Assembly: GCA_002683735.1 (NCBI GenBank)
Contig: NYTZ01000050.1
Coordinates: 12,849-19,202, forward strand
DNA length: 6,354 nucleotides
DNA from: Flavobacteriales bacterium
Lineage (GTDB): Bacteria > Bacteroidota > Bacteroidia > Flavobacteriales > UA16
Direction: 5' to 3'
Shown here: positions 5,900-6,354 of the stretch, piece after piece
Layout of the letters: every line of letters starts with the position of its first letter
Position numbering within the stretch: the stretch's first letter is position 1
The notes under the pieces: model-generated
Told to the model about the DNA's origin: nothing
Database searches by the model: none
What the model saw: only the letters and a program-made list of their open reading frames with translations
Program-made: the position numbers and the translations under genes

Positions 5900-6354
5900 A
5901 TGAATGACCACACCCCTGAAGCGCAATCTGTGCCCCCGACTTCCGGGAGAAGGCATCGGGCCTTGTGGTGGACGGTCGGGCTCACCATGCCGTTCCTTGC
6001 AGGGCTCGCCCTGATCGCGACACCTGACGGGCAAAGGACAGCCACAGCATGGGCGCTGCAGCGCATCCAACACCTGCTGCCCGAATCCGCCGGCCCCACC
6101 GAGGTGGACCTCGGGGGTGTCCACATCAGTGCAAGCCCTCTGGGGATTGCATTGTCCGATGTCGTCTGGAAAAAAAGCGGTCCCGATTCGGACACCTTGC
6201 TACACCTCGAATCCCTGACAGCACTGCCGCTGGACGCCTCCGGTTTGCATTGGTCCTCCCTCAAAGTGGATGGGCTACGCGCCCACACGGGCCTTTGGCC
6301 TTGGCTGAGCGAAGTCCTGTCGACCAAGGAAACAGCCACATCTGCAAATGCAAG
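5900..6354 (+). CDS. tamB: TamB-like translocation/assembly module protein, N-terminal part
   Basis: The frame is open from ATG 5900 to the right edge, giving 151 residues of a much larger protein. After a polar N-terminus comes RRHR and a single hydrophobic anchor, ALWWTVGLTMPFLAGLALIA (21-40). Next is TPDGQRTATAWALQRIQHLL (41-60), and then the beta-rich start of an AsmA/TamB-type bridge: VDLGGVHISASPLGIALSDV (69-88), with DTLLHLESLTALPLD (98-112) shortly after. This layout is typical of Bacteroidota TamB homologues: anchor, 'TP..Q', a helix, then a 'v.i..lg..l.dv.i......dTLl' segment. Such proteins sit in the inner membrane, span the periplasm and serve outer-membrane protein or lipid transport. 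The assignment rests on the N-terminus only. It is divergent from tsaD, an arrangement I recall as common in this phylum. Confidence 0.78.
   Translation, partial: MNDHTPEAQSVPPTSGRRHRALWWTVGLTMPFLAGLALIATPDGQRTATAWALQRIQHLLPESAGPTEVDLGGVHISASPLGIALSDVVWKKSGPDSDTLLHLESLTALPLDASGLHWSSLKVDGLRAHTGLWPWLSEVLSTKETATSANA

Noticed and set aside
5804..6124. TsaD extended upstream to 6124
   Set aside because: The extra N-terminal sequence is antisense to the TamB-like gene and has no TsaD character; the family begins at the LGIESS strand.
1..6354. tRNA, rRNA, CRISPR, insertion sequence or attachment site
   Set aside because: Reading both strands showed no cloverleaf, direct-repeat array, transposase motif or terminal inverted repeats; the window is almost wholly occupied by seven genes.

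Overview
The window looks like chromosomal DNA from a moderately GC-rich member of the Bacteroidota, probably a flavobacterium-like lineage. Three things point there. A tsaD gene is divergent from a TamB-like gene whose N-terminus has the Bacteroidota flavour (TM helix, then a 'PLGIALSDVVW...DTLLHLESL' segment). The sensor kinase is of the LytS/YehU type common in that phylum. The helicase is preceded by a perfect TAnnTTTG -7 box with a TTG 20 bp upstream, which is the Bacteroidota housekeeping promoter pattern. Ribosome binding sites are weak or absent, as is usual in that group. The phylum call is an inference from sequence reading, not from a search.

Layout. On the minus strand (1-1584) lies ung, encoding uracil-DNA glycosylase, followed after 34 bp by a WD40 beta-propeller gene that runs off the left edge. 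A short divergent promoter region (1585-1659) separates ung from a plus-strand SF2 DEAH-box helicase (1660-3180). A 112-bp spacer with a small hairpin and an unexplained coding-like minus-strand frame follows. Then come a plus-strand membrane sensor kinase of the LytS type (3293-4351), with an intact phospho-acceptor motif but a degenerate ATP-binding region, and 39 bp later a small SRPBCC/AHSA1-like protein (4391-4807). Its stop codon directly abuts the stop codon of the convergent tsaD (minus, 4808-5803), the catalytic subunit of the tRNA t6A37 machinery. tsaD is divergent from a plus-strand TamB-like gene (from 5900) cut by the right edge.

Working together: ung and the helicase both handle nucleic acid and share a divergent control region, but nothing shows that they act in one pathway. 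The kinase and the SRPBCC gene may be co-transcribed. tsaD and the TamB-like gene are housekeeping genes. Apart from short spacers the window is fully coding. I see no tRNA, rRNA, CRISPR array, insertion sequence or phage gene, and no clear new multi-gene system. The best leads are the kinase with a damaged ATP site, the coding-like antisense frame after the helicase, and the near-leaderless helicase promoter.
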